DNA of 35,690 nucleotides from the NCBI GenBank assembly GCA_030595785.1, contig JAUVCG010000004.1:1-35690 (forward strand). Reading direction: 5' to 3'. Of this stretch, positions 1-9,255 are shown piece after piece. The stretch comes from Kiritimatiellales bacterium (lineage in GTDB: Bacteria; Verrucomicrobiota; Kiritimatiellia; Kiritimatiellales; Pontiellaceae). Positions within the stretch are counted from its first letter, which is position 1. The number at the start of each line of letters is the position of its first letter. Made by a program: the position numbers and the translations under genes. Below the pieces are notes generated by a model, which had not been told where the DNA came from, made no database searches, and saw nothing but the letters and a program-made list of their open reading frames with translations.

Positions 1-290
1 TGGTACGGAAGCCCCCTCAGGCCGCGTTCATAATCCCAGTTGTTTCGTTCACCGATCGCGAGCAACTGCTGCTCGAATCCCTCCTCCTGGTAGATGTGAT
101 ACATTTCCGCAAAACCGGCGAAAGCGGTTGCATTAATCCAATTGCCCGATGCGCCGTTCTTGAATTGTCCAAGCTGCCAACCGGCGACCCGCTTCATTTT
201 CTCCAGCACCTGTTCTGCTTGTGGCTCAGCCGCCCACGAAAGTCCGCTCACTAGCAACGTTCCCAGCAATACCATCCTAATTTTTTTCAT
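1..290 (-). CDS. GH88/GH105-type unsaturated uronyl hydrolase, N-terminal part (cut by window edge)
   Basis: The ATG at 290-288 overlaps the TGA of the upstream sulfatase (ATGA), so it is the last visible gene of a four-gene minus-strand operon. The first 20 or so residues (MKKIRMVLLGTLLVSGLSWA) form a signal peptide. The mature part begins with a helix-rich stretch (VLEKMKRVAGWQL) followed by NWINATAFAGFAEMYHIYQ and LAIGERNNWDYERGL. This resembles the first helical hairpins of the (alpha/alpha)6 barrel of GH88/GH105 enzymes, and it aligns by eye with the start of the larger GH88 protein at 16247-18685. Such enzymes remove the 4,5-unsaturated uronate from oligosaccharides made by polysaccharide lyases. 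The catalytic Asp lies beyond the window, so family assignment rests on the N-terminus and on the neighbours. Confidence 0.7.
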   Translation of the reverse strand, partial: MKKIRMVLLGTLLVSGLSWAAEPQAEQVLEKMKRVAGWQLGQFKNGASGNWINATAFAGFAEMYHIYQEEGFEQQLLAIGERNNWDYERGLRGLPY

Positions 291-1768
291 TGTTCAGCCT
301 TGGTTGCTTCATGTTTATTGGCCGCCCGAGTTTTTGCGCGCCAATACTCGTTAATTGAATATTTTGAAACTTTCGAGAGCGGTGCTTGCTGGTTCGGCAG
401 GTGTTCCTTGAATTCCAGCTTCACTGCCGCATACCTCTCATCACCCGCCAGATTGGTCCATTCATTGGGATCGTTGGTCATATGGTAGAGCTCCTCCGAC
501 CCATCTTCGTAGACGATGTAGCGGAACGTGCGGTCGCGCAGCGAAAAGTTGCCAACGCCATACGATGTGACGGCCACATGGTTCCACTCGGCTTCGGGAT
601 TTTCCAGCAGCGGGACCAGGCTGTGTCCATCCGCCTGCGGATTGGGCGGCAGGCCGCACAGTTCGAGCAGGGTTGGATAGATATCGAGTAGCTGGGTCGG
701 GGCGTCGCAGGTGCTACCGGCTGCGGCCTCCGGGGTCTTGAACATCAGCACCGTGCGGGTATCGCGCTCCCAGATCGCCTGCTTGGCGAAGCGGTTTTTT
801 TCGCCGAGGTGATAGCCATGGTCGGCCCAGAGCACCACGACGGTGTTGTCGGCATATTCGCTTTCGCGCAACGCATCAAGCACCTTGCCGATCTGCGCAT
901 CGGCAAACGTGGTGCAGGCGAGGTAGGCTTGGACTATGTTTTTCCACTCCCCATTTTTGATCGCCCATTCGGTGGTCGGCATCATGGGAACCTCGGCTAT
1001 ACGCTTTCCAAGAGCTGGAACATCGTCCATATCGCCGGGCAGATAGGCCGGGGTTTGGATTCGCTCAATGGGATGCATGTCGAACCATTTCTGCGGAGCG
1101 TACCAGGGAACGTGAGGCCGGCAAAACCCCGCAGCGAGAAAGAAGGGTTTTTCGTGTTTTTCCTTTAGCTTGCCGACGGCATAGGCGGCGGTCTTGAAAT
1201 CGGGCATCTGGTTATCGCGCTCGGGATAAGGCGCCCAGTCGGTCTGCGTCCCGCCCGGGAACCCGGAAGACGATCCAAACTTGAACTTGCGCTCCGGCTT
1301 CGGCCCCATATTGGCTCCGCCGGAAAACTCGTCGAATGCCTTGGCCTTATCGCCCTGGTGGAAAATCTTTCCGGCCCCCATGGTTTTATAGCCGTTCTGC
1401 TCGAACCAGTCGGGCAGGAAAATGCTCTTGGACGCCGCAGAGCCGGCCTTCTTGATCTGCGGATCGCTGATCTGCAGATAGATGCCGGTGGTGGTGGGAT
1501 GCAACCCGGTCATGAGCGATGCCCGCGACGGCCCGCAAATCGGAGCCTGACAGTGGTTGTTCAGGAAGAGCACTCCCTCCTTCGCCAAGCGATCGATATT
1601 GGGGGTGATCGCCTGCGGGTGGCCGCCCATGCAACCGATCCAGTCGTTCAGGTCGTCGACCGCGATAAACAACACGTTGGGCTTGGCCGTTTCCCCAGCG
1701 GCAGGAGGAGGTGCGGCGGCCATGCCCAGACCCATCATCGCGGTCACAATAAGCGACAGCCATTTCAT
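287..1768 (-). CDS. Formylglycine-dependent sulfatase, iduronate-2-sulfatase-like (S1 family)
   Basis: Secreted arylsulfatase-type enzyme of 493 aa that would remove sulfate esters from the target polysaccharide. I start it at the ATG at 1768, which overlaps the kduI stop as TAATG and begins a good signal peptide (MKWLSLIVTAMMGLGMAAA); an upstream in-frame ATG at 1882 would put kduI-overlapping sequence in front of the signal peptide. Metal-binding Asp38-Asp39 (VLFIAVDDLNDW) and the sulfatase signature CGPSRASLMTG with the Cys78 that is oxidised to formylglycine are present. A downstream ADHGYHLGE motif is typical of iduronate-2-sulfatase-like enzymes. Cys-type sulfatases need an anaerobic (anSME) or FGE maturase, neither of which is in the window. 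It is co-transcribed with kduI and GH88, which fits desulfation before or after lyase cleavage. The exact sugar and position attacked cannot be read from sequence. Confidence 0.93.
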   Translation of the reverse strand: MKWLSLIVTAMMGLGMAAAPPPAAGETAKPNVLFIAVDDLNDWIGCMGGHPQAITPNIDRLAKEGVLFLNNHCQAPICGPSRASLMTGLHPTTTGIYLQISDPQIKKAGSAASKSIFLPDWFEQNGYKTMGAGKIFHQGDKAKAFDEFSGGANMGPKPERKFKFGSSSGFPGGTQTDWAPYPERDNQMPDFKTAAYAVGKLKEKHEKPFFLAAGFCRPHVPWYAPQKWFDMHPIERIQTPAYLPGDMDDVPALGKRIAEVPMMPTTEWAIKNGEWKNIVQAYLACTTFADAQIGKVLDALRESEYADNTVVVLWADHGYHLGEKNRFAKQAIWERDTRTVLMFKTPEAAAGSTCDAPTQLLDIYPTLLELCGLPPNPQADGHSLVPLLENPEAEWNHVAVTSYGVGNFSLRDRTFRYIVYEDGSEELYHMTNDPNEWTNLAGDERYAAVKLEFKEHLPNQQAPLSKVSKYSINEYWRAKTRAANKHEATKAEQ

Positions 1769-2595
1769 TATCTCAAATCCTTGACCGCAATATGGTCCAT
1801 ATCGTCGAAGCGCTGGTTTTCGCCGCCCATCGCCCAGCAGAAGGTGTAGGCCTTCGTGCCGCACCCGGAGTGGAGCGACCACATCGGCGAAATGACCGCC
1901 TGTGCGTCGGAAACCACGAGATGCCGCGTTTCGTCGCCCGGCCCCATCATGTGGAACACGCGTCTGTTTTCATCGAGCCCGAAATAGAGATAGACCTCGG
2001 TGCGGCGTTCGTGGGTGTGGCACGGCATGGTGTTCCATACACTGCCCGGTTCCAGCACCGTGAAGCCCATCACCAACTGGCAGCTTTGGATGCCGTTCTC
2101 ATGGATGTATTGATAGATCGTGCGCTTGTTCGAATCCTCCACCGAACCCATCTCAATGGCGTTGGCTTCGGCCTTCTTCGCCTGCGTGGTCGGGTATTCC
2201 GTGTGGGCGGGATAGCTCACCAAATGGAAACGCGCCGGATTTTCCCCGTCCGCACTATCGAACACCACTTCCTTGCTGCCGCGGCCGATATAGAGCCCGT
2301 CGTGGGGTTCCATTTCATACAGGGTTCCATCAACCGTAACCATTCCGTGACTGCCAATGTTGAGTACGCCGATTTCGCGGCGCTGGCAAAAATAGTCGGA
2401 GGCCATCGCCTTGCCGGAATTGAGCGTCAAGCTGCCAATGGTTGGAACCGCCGCCCCGACCATGCTCCGCTCGACCTCGCAATAGAGCAGGTTCAGTTTC
2501 CCTTCCTCAAAAAGATCGATCAGGAATGCGTCGCGCAGCTCCTGCGTCGTCATTCGCTTGTATTCGTTTTTCCCGACGGTATATCGCATATTCAT
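1768..2595 (-). CDS. kduI: 5-dehydro-4-deoxy-D-glucuronate isomerase (KduI)
   Basis: Cytoplasmic isomerase that converts 5-keto-4-deoxyuronate, formed spontaneously from the unsaturated uronate released by GH88/GH105 hydrolases, to 2,5-diketo-3-deoxygluconate. With the start at 2595 (MNMRYTVGKNEY, a GGAAGA ribosome site 9 nt upstream) it has 275 aa, against 278 in E. coli. The cupin metal ligands are visible as His193, His195 and Glu200 (CHTHERRTE) and His242 (LHSGCGTKAYTF). These are shifted by exactly three residues from the E. coli ligands 196/198/203/245. The conserved end WAMGGENQRFDDMD is also present. Its stop overlaps the sulfatase start. KduD and the KDG kinase and aldolase needed to finish the route are not in the window. 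Confidence 0.96.
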   Translation of the reverse strand: MNMRYTVGKNEYKRMTTQELRDAFLIDLFEEGKLNLLYCEVERSMVGAAVPTIGSLTLNSGKAMASDYFCQRREIGVLNIGSHGMVTVDGTLYEMEPHDGLYIGRGSKEVVFDSADGENPARFHLVSYPAHTEYPTTQAKKAEANAIEMGSVEDSNKRTIYQYIHENGIQSCQLVMGFTVLEPGSVWNTMPCHTHERRTEVYLYFGLDENRRVFHMMGPGDETRHLVVSDAQAVISPMWSLHSGCGTKAYTFCWAMGGENQRFDDMDHIAVKDLR

Positions 2596-2659
2596 TTTGG
2601 GTTCTTCCATTTTTTGGTTTCTATTTTGGTATCCTGTGCAGACGAGCAACCTAACCGGA

Positions 2660-3529
2660 CTATTGATCGTTGAGGTATCGTTTCCATTGGGACTGGCTTT
2701 TAATCGCCCCGGCCTTCTCCCAACCGTAGCCGGCTTGGTAGCGCAGGCGGCCATGGTCGTCGGTTTCGGTGATGATAAAGATATGGCATTCATCGCTTTT
2801 CTTGGATTTCACTTCCTTGATTTCGTCGATGCGCGAGGGATCCATCCTTGTGGCGGTACCCAGATCGCTGCCGTCAATCGTTTCCCAGCAGGCAATCCAG
2901 CCCTTGCCCTTGCTATGAAATGTGTCGGCCTTGCCATCGTGGGTGGTGATGCCGATGCAGACCGGAAGACCGGCGGCAATCTTCCCGTCTTTGGTAAAAA
3001 CCGAATCGACGGAAAAAAGGCGATTACCGAGTTCGATGGTGATGGTCTTTTCCTCGCCATAGACTGTGCCATCGATTTCGCGTTCGTACGTCAGCTTGAA
3101 AACGGTGCGTTCCGGCGTGCATTTGATTACTTTATATTGGGTGTAGGTTTCGAGGGGTTCGCGCTTGCCATTGATCCAGAGCCCCGTCCCTCCGCATCCG
3201 GCCGACGAACCGACATGGTAGGGGTCGTATCCCTCGCCATGATCCTTGTGGTAGGTTTTGCCCTCGGTCGCCTCTTTATACCACTTGTCGATGATGGGGT
3301 AGTCCACGCGCTTGAGCCAGCAGTCGATCCCGCTGTTTTCCTTGCCTTTGCGCAACGGGGGGCCATAGGCACGGAAGGCGATCAAATCGTTCTCCCATGC
3401 AAAGTCGCCCTTCCGCTCCGGCACATGCCGGGCGAAAGTCCGGGCCTCGCCGGATTGTTCCTCCTGGCCCGGCACCATCGCCGGGAGACAGGAAATAATG
3501 AGTATACCCATGATCGATTTTAGCTTCAT
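2660..3529 (-). CDS. Secreted DUF4861-like protein, first gene of the minus-strand PUL operon
   Basis: The protein has 289 aa with a signal peptide (MKLKSIMGILIISCLPAMVPG) and a clear ribosome site (AGGAG, 9 nt upstream of the ATG at 3529). The sequence has WENDLIAFRAYGPPL early, then SGIDCWLKRVDYPIIDKWY, and DHGEGYDPYHVGSSAGCGG near residues 95-115. I recognise this pattern as the DUF4861 family, which is common in polysaccharide utilization loci of marine bacteria. I do not know an established reaction for it. The aromatic and acidic residues suggest a carbohydrate-active beta-sandwich protein, but that is inference. It is separated from kduI by 64 bp and is read in the same direction. A 16-bp operator-like palindrome lies 96 bp upstream of its start, so it likely leads the IclR-controlled operon. 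Confidence 0.72.
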   Translation of the reverse strand: MKLKSIMGILIISCLPAMVPGQEEQSGEARTFARHVPERKGDFAWENDLIAFRAYGPPLRKGKENSGIDCWLKRVDYPIIDKWYKEATEGKTYHKDHGEGYDPYHVGSSAGCGGTGLWINGKREPLETYTQYKVIKCTPERTVFKLTYEREIDGTVYGEEKTITIELGNRLFSVDSVFTKDGKIAAGLPVCIGITTHDGKADTFHSKGKGWIACWETIDGSDLGTATRMDPSRIDEIKEVKSKKSDECHIFIITETDDHGRLRYQAGYGWEKAGAIKSQSQWKRYLNDQ

Positions 3530-3624
3530 AACGTTCTTCTCCTATCAGACCCGTTCTTTTGAGCGGCTGAAAGTAACCCAAAACCTGCAATAAACAACCC
3601 TTTGATTCGATAAATTTTAATATA

Positions 3625-3640
3625 TATCCAAATATGAACA
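3625..3640. promoter_or_regulatory. IclR-type operator copy 1, in the iclR/PUL divergent region
   Basis: The sequence TATCCAAATATGAACA differs from the exact copies at 6302 and 9401 (reverse complement TGTCCAAATATGAACA) at one position. Read on the minus strand it has the orientation TGTTCATATTTGGA towards the DUF4861-kduI-sulfatase-GH88 operon, as in the other structural genes. Its TTGGA half could serve as a -35-like element for that operon. The assignment to the adjacent IclR protein is inference from position. Confidence 0.6.
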
Positions 3641-3707
3641 ACCCGTCCTGTGGGTATTATTTGCTTCCCCCCTATCGCAAATTTACGCTCCAATAAAAAT
3701 TTACTTT

Positions 3708-3723
3708 TGTCCGAATATAAACA
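3708..3723. promoter_or_regulatory. IclR-type operator copy 2, just upstream of iclR start
   Basis: The sequence TGTCCGAATATAAACA matches the consensus at 14 of 16 positions. It ends 11 nt before the iclR ATG at 3735, a position suited to autorepression by blocking transcription or the ribosome site. Confidence 0.55.
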
Positions 3724-3734
3724 TACTGGGTCCC

Positions 3735-4493
3735 ATGAAAGAATATCGAACTCCCAATCTCACCAAAGCCTGCCAGCTGCTTAACCACATCTCCGATACC
3801 CGTGGCGGATGCCCGCTCAAAGACCTCGCAATCCAGCTTGGAATCCCGCGCACCACGGCATTGCGCATCACGCAAACCCTGATGGATGTAGGTTACCTTG
3901 CCCAAAACGAGGACGGCGGATTCACCCTCGGGCCCGCGCTCGTGCAACTCGGAGTGAAAGCACTGGACAATCTTGATATCCGCGGCTTTGCCCGCCCGGT
4001 GCTCCGGGCGTTTTCCACCGACACCGGCGAATCGTCCCACCTTGCCATGCTCAACGGCACCAAGGCATTGCTGGTCGAAGTGGCCGATAGTCCCCACCCC
4101 ATTCGCATTGCGGCGCGCCCCGGCACACTGGTCGATCTGCACTGCTCCTCCACCGGCAAGGTACTTCTGGCGTTCAGCGTTCCCGAACCCCGGAAGTTTT
4201 GCAAAACCCTTGAACTGACCCCGCACACGAAAAACACCCATGCCTCGGTCGAAGCCGTGCTAGCAGGAATCGAGGAGACCCGGAAGAAAGGCTTTGCCAT
4301 CGACGAAGAGGAATATGTCCTCGGCGTACGCTGCATTGCGGTACCGGTCATGAATGCCTTTGGAAAACCCATCGCTGCCGTGGGGATCACCGCCTCCACC
4401 AGCACCTTCACCAAGGCCAAAATCAATCCTATGGCCAAGAAACTAAAAGCCGTTTCCGCGGAAATCTCCGCCAACATGGGGCTCAGCCACTAA
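3735..4493 (+). CDS. IclR-family transcriptional regulator, likely controller of this PUL
   Basis: This is a 252-aa protein with the two standard IclR parts. Residues about 8-65 form a winged helix-turn-helix (CQLLNHISDTRGGCPLKDLA, recognition region GIPRTTALRITQTL, wing DGGFTLGPALV). Residues about 80-250 form the effector domain, with SSTGKVLLAF, DEEEYVLGVRCIAVPV and PIAAVGITAS. IclR proteins bind palindromic operators as dimers or tetramers and respond to small organic acids. KdgR of enterobacteria belongs to the same family, controls pectin breakdown and senses 2-keto-3-deoxygluconate. The gene is transcribed away from the kduI operon and has two operator-like palindromes in its upstream region. 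A role as a KdgR-like sensor of a KduI-pathway product is inference. It could act as repressor or activator. Confidence 0.93.
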   Translation: MKEYRTPNLTKACQLLNHISDTRGGCPLKDLAIQLGIPRTTALRITQTLMDVGYLAQNEDGGFTLGPALVQLGVKALDNLDIRGFARPVLRAFSTDTGESSHLAMLNGTKALLVEVADSPHPIRIAARPGTLVDLHCSSTGKVLLAFSVPEPRKFCKTLELTPHTKNTHASVEAVLAGIEETRKKGFAIDEEEYVLGVRCIAVPVMNAFGKPIAAVGITASTSTFTKAKINPMAKKLKAVSAEISANMGLSH

Positions 4494-4525
4494 TCTATAA
4501 GAACCGTGCGTGTGCCTCCCCTCCC

Positions 4526-4554
4526 CCAGCGGCTCTAAGAGCCGCCACTACATG
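4526..4554. repeat. Intergenic hairpin repeat (GCGGCTCT-A-AGAGCCGC family), copy 1
   Basis: The perfect 17-nt palindrome GCGGCTCTAAGAGCCGC is followed by CACTACATG. The same block recurs at about 15978-16005 and, as its right half, at 9341-9356. A version with compensated stem bases lies at 9184-9203 in reverse orientation. It sits 40 bp after the iclR stop and may also work as a terminator-like structure, though no T-run follows. Confidence 0.7.
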
Positions 4555-4577
4555 ACCCGCAAAATGCAAGGAAGGTG

Positions 4578-6236
4578 ATGCCGTGCGACCGCCGGGGTTT
4601 CGTATCGCTCGGCAGGGTCAAGAAGCTATCGGCCCAGCGCGGTGGTGCTGAGCATCCTGTTCCACGCCGGACTCTTCCTGCTGGCCGGGGTGTTGGTGAT
4701 CTTCACAATCCTCCCGTCGCCACCGGTCGAGTTCGAGCCGCCCCCGCAGGTCAAGGTTCCCAAGATGCCGCTGAAAAAGCTGCAGGTAAAGATGAAGAAG
4801 CCGACCAAGCCCAAGGCAAGCGCGAAGATTACCGCCGTGGTCCCCAAGCTCGACCTGCATGACATCCAGTTTCCGGACCTGGCCTCTAGCGGCATAGGGG
4901 CGGGTCTGGGTACGGGCGGCGATGTGGTTGGCTTCGGCGGCTTTCGGGGAGTCCGAGGCGGAGGGGTATTGCTGGGCCGTGATCTACGAGGGGAAGATCG
5001 TCTATCCCGAAGACATCACCTTCCGCTTTTGGGGGGTGGGCGACAAGTTCAGCGCGGTCCAGGTGAACGGGGAGACGGTTCTGGTCTGTGCCTACAGGAG
5101 CTCGACCCGAGAACTGTTTTCCAACATCTGGCATTCCAACGATCCCAAGAATTGGGTCTATGTTTTTGCCGAACAACTTGCCCAGCCCAGCGACTGGATT
5201 ACGCTGAAGGCGGGAGAGCCGCAAGACATAAAAGTTTTGATGGCGGATGCGGAGGGCGGCCTCGTTACCCACATACTCAGCGTGGAGGTCAAGGGGGGGA
5301 ACCTATCCATGGACCCGCACCAATGGCGGGCCGACCTTCCCGATCTTCACCACCGACGAGATTTCCCGCGACAAGCTTGACCTCTTGTACTCCGGCATCT
5401 ACATCGGAGACATGAGCTTTACCAACGGCCCCGTTTTTTGCGACTTCGGGGGGGGGGCACGTCGGTAGCAAGCACTAACGACGTGGCCGCTGCCAAACCC
5501 CCGCCGACGGACGCCGTCGAGACACCGGAACCCGATCAAAAAATACGGGAGTGGACGGGGCTCACCGGGGAAACCCTGAAAGCCGAGTTCATCATAACCA
5601 TGGGCGATCAAGCCGTTTTCAAGACAGAAAACGGGAAGACCACGAAGATCCCGCTGACTCAACTCTCCAAGGAGGATCTTGAATACATCGACCTCGAAAG
5701 TCCGCTTAAACTATCCATCGACTTCCTCAAGAAAAGCACACAAATTCCGAATCCACCCCTCTCCCCCTTCCTGAACGGAGGCCAGCGCCCTTTGAAAAGG
5801 TTCAACTTTTCATTTGGCGCAAGGGTAAAACAGACCACGGCCCGGACCTACAGCCACAAACTTGCGATTGAATATTTTGCGGTGGGCAAGGAGGTGGACG
5901 GCAACCGCTATATCCTGCTGGAGCGGCATAAGGATTCATTCATTCATTCCCACCAAGGAGAACAAGAGATCGTTTGAATTCCGGGGGAAGCCGGTTCGGC
6001 TGCAACAAATGGCCCTGCGTTCCTCGGCTCCGATGAGAGGCACGGCATATGACGGCTATCTAATCACCATCACGGATGAACGCGGGGAGATCATAACGCA
6101 CAGGGCTTCGAGCAAATTCCTGTTTGAAAACATGGAGAACCTCAAGCAGCTTTCCCCCCGCAACTATTTCGATCGCGACTGCAAGCGCACCCTTCCCACG
6201 CCCATCACCGAAGCCGGCCGCTCACCGTACTTCTAA
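4578..6236 (+). pseudogene. Frameshifted SHD1-domain membrane protein with simple-repeat slippage sites
   Basis: One continuous protein can be followed only by changing frame about five times. Order: MPCDRRGFVSLGRVKK (from 4578), SYRPSAVVLSILFHAGLFLL transmembrane segment (4624 on), Pro/Lys-rich linker (PPPQVKVPKMPLKKLQ), Gly-rich GIGAGLGTGGDVVGFGG, a beta-rich ligand-binding-like domain (EDITFRFWGVGDKFSAVQVNG, 4950-5440), then an SHD1-like motif (REWTGLTGETLKAEF ... KIPLTQLSKEDLEYI, 5550-5700) and a C-terminal domain ending at 6236. I associate this architecture with membrane-anchored proteins of Kiritimatiellota; function is unknown. Frame changes coincide with G7 (5293-5299), G10 (5448-5457) and (ATTC)4 (5934-5949). 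Two more, near 4622 and 4930, lie outside long repeats. It may be a decayed gene, a slippage-controlled gene, or partly sequencing error. Confidence 0.72.
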
Positions 6237-6301
6237 AGTAGTGATCAATCCCCCGCCTCGATAAATTCCACATCGCTTTTCAGCGAAGGCCGGCATCTGT
6301 G

Positions 6302-6317
6302 TGTTCATATTTGGACA
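6302..6317. promoter_or_regulatory. IclR-type operator copy 3, upstream of the BNR_4 gene
   Basis: The sequence TGTTCATATTTGGACA is identical to the copy at 9401-9416. It is followed by a GTTTT and T-rich tract. It lies 132 bp upstream of the ATG at 6450, in a 213-bp intergenic space that also contains the ribosome site AAGGAG (6438-6443). The half TTGGAC may be a -35 element, but I see no convincing -10 at 17 bp. Confidence 0.65.
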
Positions 6318-6449
6318 GTTTTATTTTTTTAATTTTGGGTGCTTGCCCCCGCACTCGCGGAGGCATAGACAGGAACCGTGACCGCAAACCTTGTTTAATC
6401 CGAAGTGGATTGGGGAGGCAGGTAACCATGAAACCCTAAGGAGAAAGAA

Positions 6450-9152
6450 ATGAAAATACTTGCCATTTTGACCGGGCTTGCAGTCGGCATCACAGCCACC
6501 CAGGCAGACGTGTTGGTTAGCTATCTGGAAACAGGAGGTGCGATAGGCGCAAACCCCAGAGACATCGTCCCAGCGGCATCGTCGGCTCCGGGTCTGGCTG
6601 CAAGCGATATGGATATTGAGAACTACCTTGCCGACAGAGATCTCGTCAGAACATCCTTTGGGGACGTAAGCTTCCCGGCAGGAACTGGATACTGGACCAC
6701 ACTCAAGGCCAATGATGATTTCGCTTCCGATCCCGGCACTACCCCCGATTTTAGCGAGGGTTATTTCAAATTCACGCTGACCGCAAATGCCGGGAATATG
6801 ATTGATGCAACCAGCCTTGCCTTTGACTGGGGAAATGGCAGCAACAATGGTGCCTTGACACAGGAAACCTTCGGCTATCGCGCGTATGCCAGTGTAGACG
6901 GCGGGGCATTCACTTCGGTTGGTTCCGACTCCGTTACTATGAATCTGGCCGACAACACATTCATTCAAAACACCTCTGCCAACATCGACCTCAGCGGATT
7001 GGCAACCACCGCCGACGGGGGAAGCATTGAAATCAGAATCCTGCAGTTCACCTCGAATGGAAACACCGGAACGATCAGCGACTTTCAGAACATCAAGCTT
7101 AATGGCGATATCCCCACCTTCACCGACACCGATGGTGACGGGATGGGCGACAACTGGGAAAACAACAACGGCCTGGTGGTCGGGGTTAACGACTCCGCCC
7201 TAGATGAAGATTCAAACGGCGGCCCCGATGGGCTGACCAACCTCCAGGAATACAACCTCGGAACCGATCCGCAGGACAGCGATACCGACGACGACGGGCT
7301 CCTCGACGGCGTGGAGACCGGCACCGGCATCTACGTCTCCCCCTCCGATACCGGCACAGACCCCCTTATTGAGGATACGGATGGCGACTACTATCCCGAT
7401 GGCGAAGAGGTCGCAAACGGCTCCGACCCCACCGATTCCGACAGTATTCCACCCCCTCCCCCCGGAATGGTTGAAGTCGCCCCCGATGGCGCATGGACCT
7501 GGTTCAACGACGAACGCGCCATTTTCCACAATGGCTTTCTCTACTCGGGCTATGTCCGCACCGACGGCTATCAAGGCATCACCCGCTACGACCCGGCCAC
7601 CGGCGCGGCCATCCACATGCAGCTTGGCACCGCCGCCTCGCGGCAAACGGACGATCACAACAACCCGTCGCTCACCGTGCTTCCCGACGGGCGCCTGCTG
7701 GCAGTCTACTCGAAACACAACGACACCTCGGGTTTCCGCTATAGAACCTCCAAGGTGGCTGCGCCATCCACGGATGCCGACTGGAACGCCGAGCAGATCA
7801 AGTCCACTGTGAAAAACTCCTACTCCAACACCTACCGGCTCACTGCGGAGTCCAATAAAATCTACAACTTCCACCGGAGCATCAACTGGAACCCGACCCT
7901 CACCCGCTCGGTGGACAATGGCAGCACTTGGGACACGCCCACCCAGTTCATTAGCAAGGATGATGGCGAACGACCCTATGTGCGCTACTGCTCGAACCAT
8001 GGCAACCGCATCGACCTGATCTACACTGATGGCCACCCGCGCGACATCAACAATTCGATCTACCACCTCTACTACCAAGGCGGCAACTTTAACCAAACCG
8101 ACGGGACGCTGGTGAAAACCCTCGCCAACCTGCCGATCAACCACGATACCGGCGAGCGCGGAGCCGTCGTCTATCCCTACTCATCCGCCGCATGGGGCGC
8201 CGGCGAAGGCCCCGACGACTGGATCCCCTCCGGCCGCGCATGGACCTGGGACATCCACTACGGTTCCGACGGCCACCCGGTCTGCACCTTCCAGGTCCAG
8301 CGCGACGACGTCACCGGCTCCGGCTGGAACCACGACCGCATCTACTACTACTACGCCCGCTGGACCGGCACCGAATGGCAGCGCCGTTTCATTGCCCATG
8401 CCGGCCGCGGCCTCTACGACCACGAAGACGACTACGGCGGCGGGATGGCCATCGACCCCGACGATCCGCAGGTGATCTACATCTCGTCGAATGCCGCCGA
8501 TCCCTTCAACATTTCCGACATCGACAACGTCCCGCTTGGACCGAACGAACGCTATGAAATCTGGCGCGGCTTCACCGCCGACGGCGGACTGACCTTCACA
8601 TGGCAATCGGTCACCACCGGCTCCAACGCCGACAACCTGCGCCCGATCGTTCCCGAAAACCATGGCCGCACCCGGCATGTACTCTGGTTCAACGGCACCT
8701 ATTCGAGCTATACAAGTTTCTCGACCAAGGTGCTCGGCGTGTTCGATGACCCGAAGGAGGAATTTACCGCATGGCAAACCGGATTCGATATTGGCGGCGC
8801 GGCCCTCGATGACGACTCGGACGGCGATGGCCTCGTCGACCTGCTCGAATACGCGCTCGGAGGCAGCCCCACCGATCCGGAGGACACCCCCTTCCCGACC
8901 ATTTCCAGCGACCGCTTCTCGTTCCACCACCTACCCCCGCGCACGGATGTCGAATGGATCGTGGAAGCTACGCCCGACCTTCTCGGTACGTGGACCGAAA
9001 TCGCCATCGTTCGCGCCGCCGGATTGCCGAATGATATCGCCGATGGCTATACCCTCGGAACCGACAGCGGCGATCCCGCCCTGCTCACCATCGATCCAGA
9101 TGCGGAAAGCCCCCAAGGCTTCTACCGACTGAAGGTGCGCTACGGGAATTAA
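6450..9152 (+). CDS. Secreted BNR_4-type putative polysaccharide lyase (PL24/PL25-like), with TSP3 repeats
   Basis: The protein has 900 aa with a signal peptide ([19 protein letters not shown]). Residues about 20-220 form a beta-rich domain I do not recognise. Residues 225-330 carry thrombospondin type 3-like Ca-binding repeats ([36 protein letters not shown]). Residues about 345-800 look like a seven-bladed BNR_4 propeller: [20 protein letters not shown], then [20 protein letters not shown] with its SKHND, a pattern seen in ulvan lyase-type PL24/PL25 proteins. A further TSP3-like segment ([19 protein letters not shown]) and a C-terminal module ending FYRLKV (891-896) follow. Such a lyase would cut at uronates by beta-elimination and feed GH88/GH105 and KduI. 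A ribosome site AAGGAG precedes the ATG. BNR_4 proteins have also been annotated as sialidases, so the lyase call is inference from motif pattern and neighbours. Confidence 0.75.
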   Translation: MKILAILTGLAVGITATQADVLVSYLETGGAIGANPRDIVPAASSAPGLAASDMDIENYLADRDLVRTSFGDVSFPAGTGYWTTLKANDDFASDPGTTPDFSEGYFKFTLTANAGNMIDATSLAFDWGNGSNNGALTQETFGYRAYASVDGGAFTSVGSDSVTMNLADNTFIQNTSANIDLSGLATTADGGSIEIRILQFTSNGNTGTISDFQNIKLNGDIPTFTDTDGDGMGDNWENNNGLVVGVNDSALDEDSNGGPDGLTNLQEYNLGTDPQDSDTDDDGLLDGVETGTGIYVSPSDTGTDPLIEDTDGDYYPDGEEVANGSDPTDSDSIPPPPPGMVEVAPDGAWTWFNDERAIFHNGFLYSGYVRTDGYQGITRYDPATGAAIHMQLGTAASRQTDDHNNPSLTVLPDGRLLAVYSKHNDTSGFRYRTSKVAAPSTDADWNAEQIKSTVKNSYSNTYRLTAESNKIYNFHRSINWNPTLTRSVDNGSTWDTPTQFISKDDGERPYVRYCSNHGNRIDLIYTDGHPRDINNSIYHLYYQGGNFNQTDGTLVKTLANLPINHDTGERGAVVYPYSSAAWGAGEGPDDWIPSGRAWTWDIHYGSDGHPVCTFQVQRDDVTGSGWNHDRIYYYYARWTGTEWQRRFIAHAGRGLYDHEDDYGGGMAIDPDDPQVIYISSNAADPFNISDIDNVPLGPNERYEIWRGFTADGGLTFTWQSVTTGSNADNLRPIVPENHGRTRHVLWFNGTYSSYTSFSTKVLGVFDDPKEEFTAWQTGFDIGGAALDDDSDGDGLVDLLEYALGGSPTDPEDTPFPTISSDRFSFHHLPPRTDVEWIVEATPDLLGTWTEIAIVRAAGLPNDIADGYTLGTDSGDPALLTIDPDAESPQGFYRLKVRYGN

Positions 9153-9183
9153 GCAGTCGTTCCTCAATCCTCATACTGTAGCG

Positions 9184-9203
9184 GCGTTTCTTAGAAACGC
9201 TCA
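9184..9203. repeat. Covarying member of the 17-nt intergenic hairpin family
   Basis: The stretch GTAGCGGCGTTTCTTAGAAACGC contains the perfect palindrome GCGTTTCT-T-AGAAACGC. It is preceded by TGTAG, as is the reverse complement of the repeat at 4526-4554 (CATGTAGTGGCGGCTCTTAGAGCCGC). The stem bases differ but pairing is kept. Confidence 0.6.
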
Positions 9204-9255
9204 CCGAGCTGCCCCCAGCGGCTCGATTTCTCCGGCATGAATAGGTTGGATTTTG

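Noticed and set aside
1769-1882. Upstream extension of the sulfatase to an ATG at 1882
   Set aside because: It would place 38 residues before a good signal peptide and overlap kduI by over 100 bp; the TAATG junction at 1768 is better.
7212-8144. Minus-strand frame of 310 aa inside the BNR_4 gene
   Set aside because: It has the same character of an antisense shadow, without ribosome site or domain.
8181-8930. Long open frame on the minus strand opposite the BNR_4 gene (249 aa)
   Set aside because: It is a shadow of a GC-rich coding strand, has an Ala/Gly/Val-rich composition and no recognisable domain; the plus-strand gene is clear.
6450-9152. Sialidase function for the BNR gene
   Set aside because: No FRIP-type motif or clear Asp-box series is seen; the WxWFNDxRA and DDHNNPS words fit BNR_4 lyase-type proteins better.
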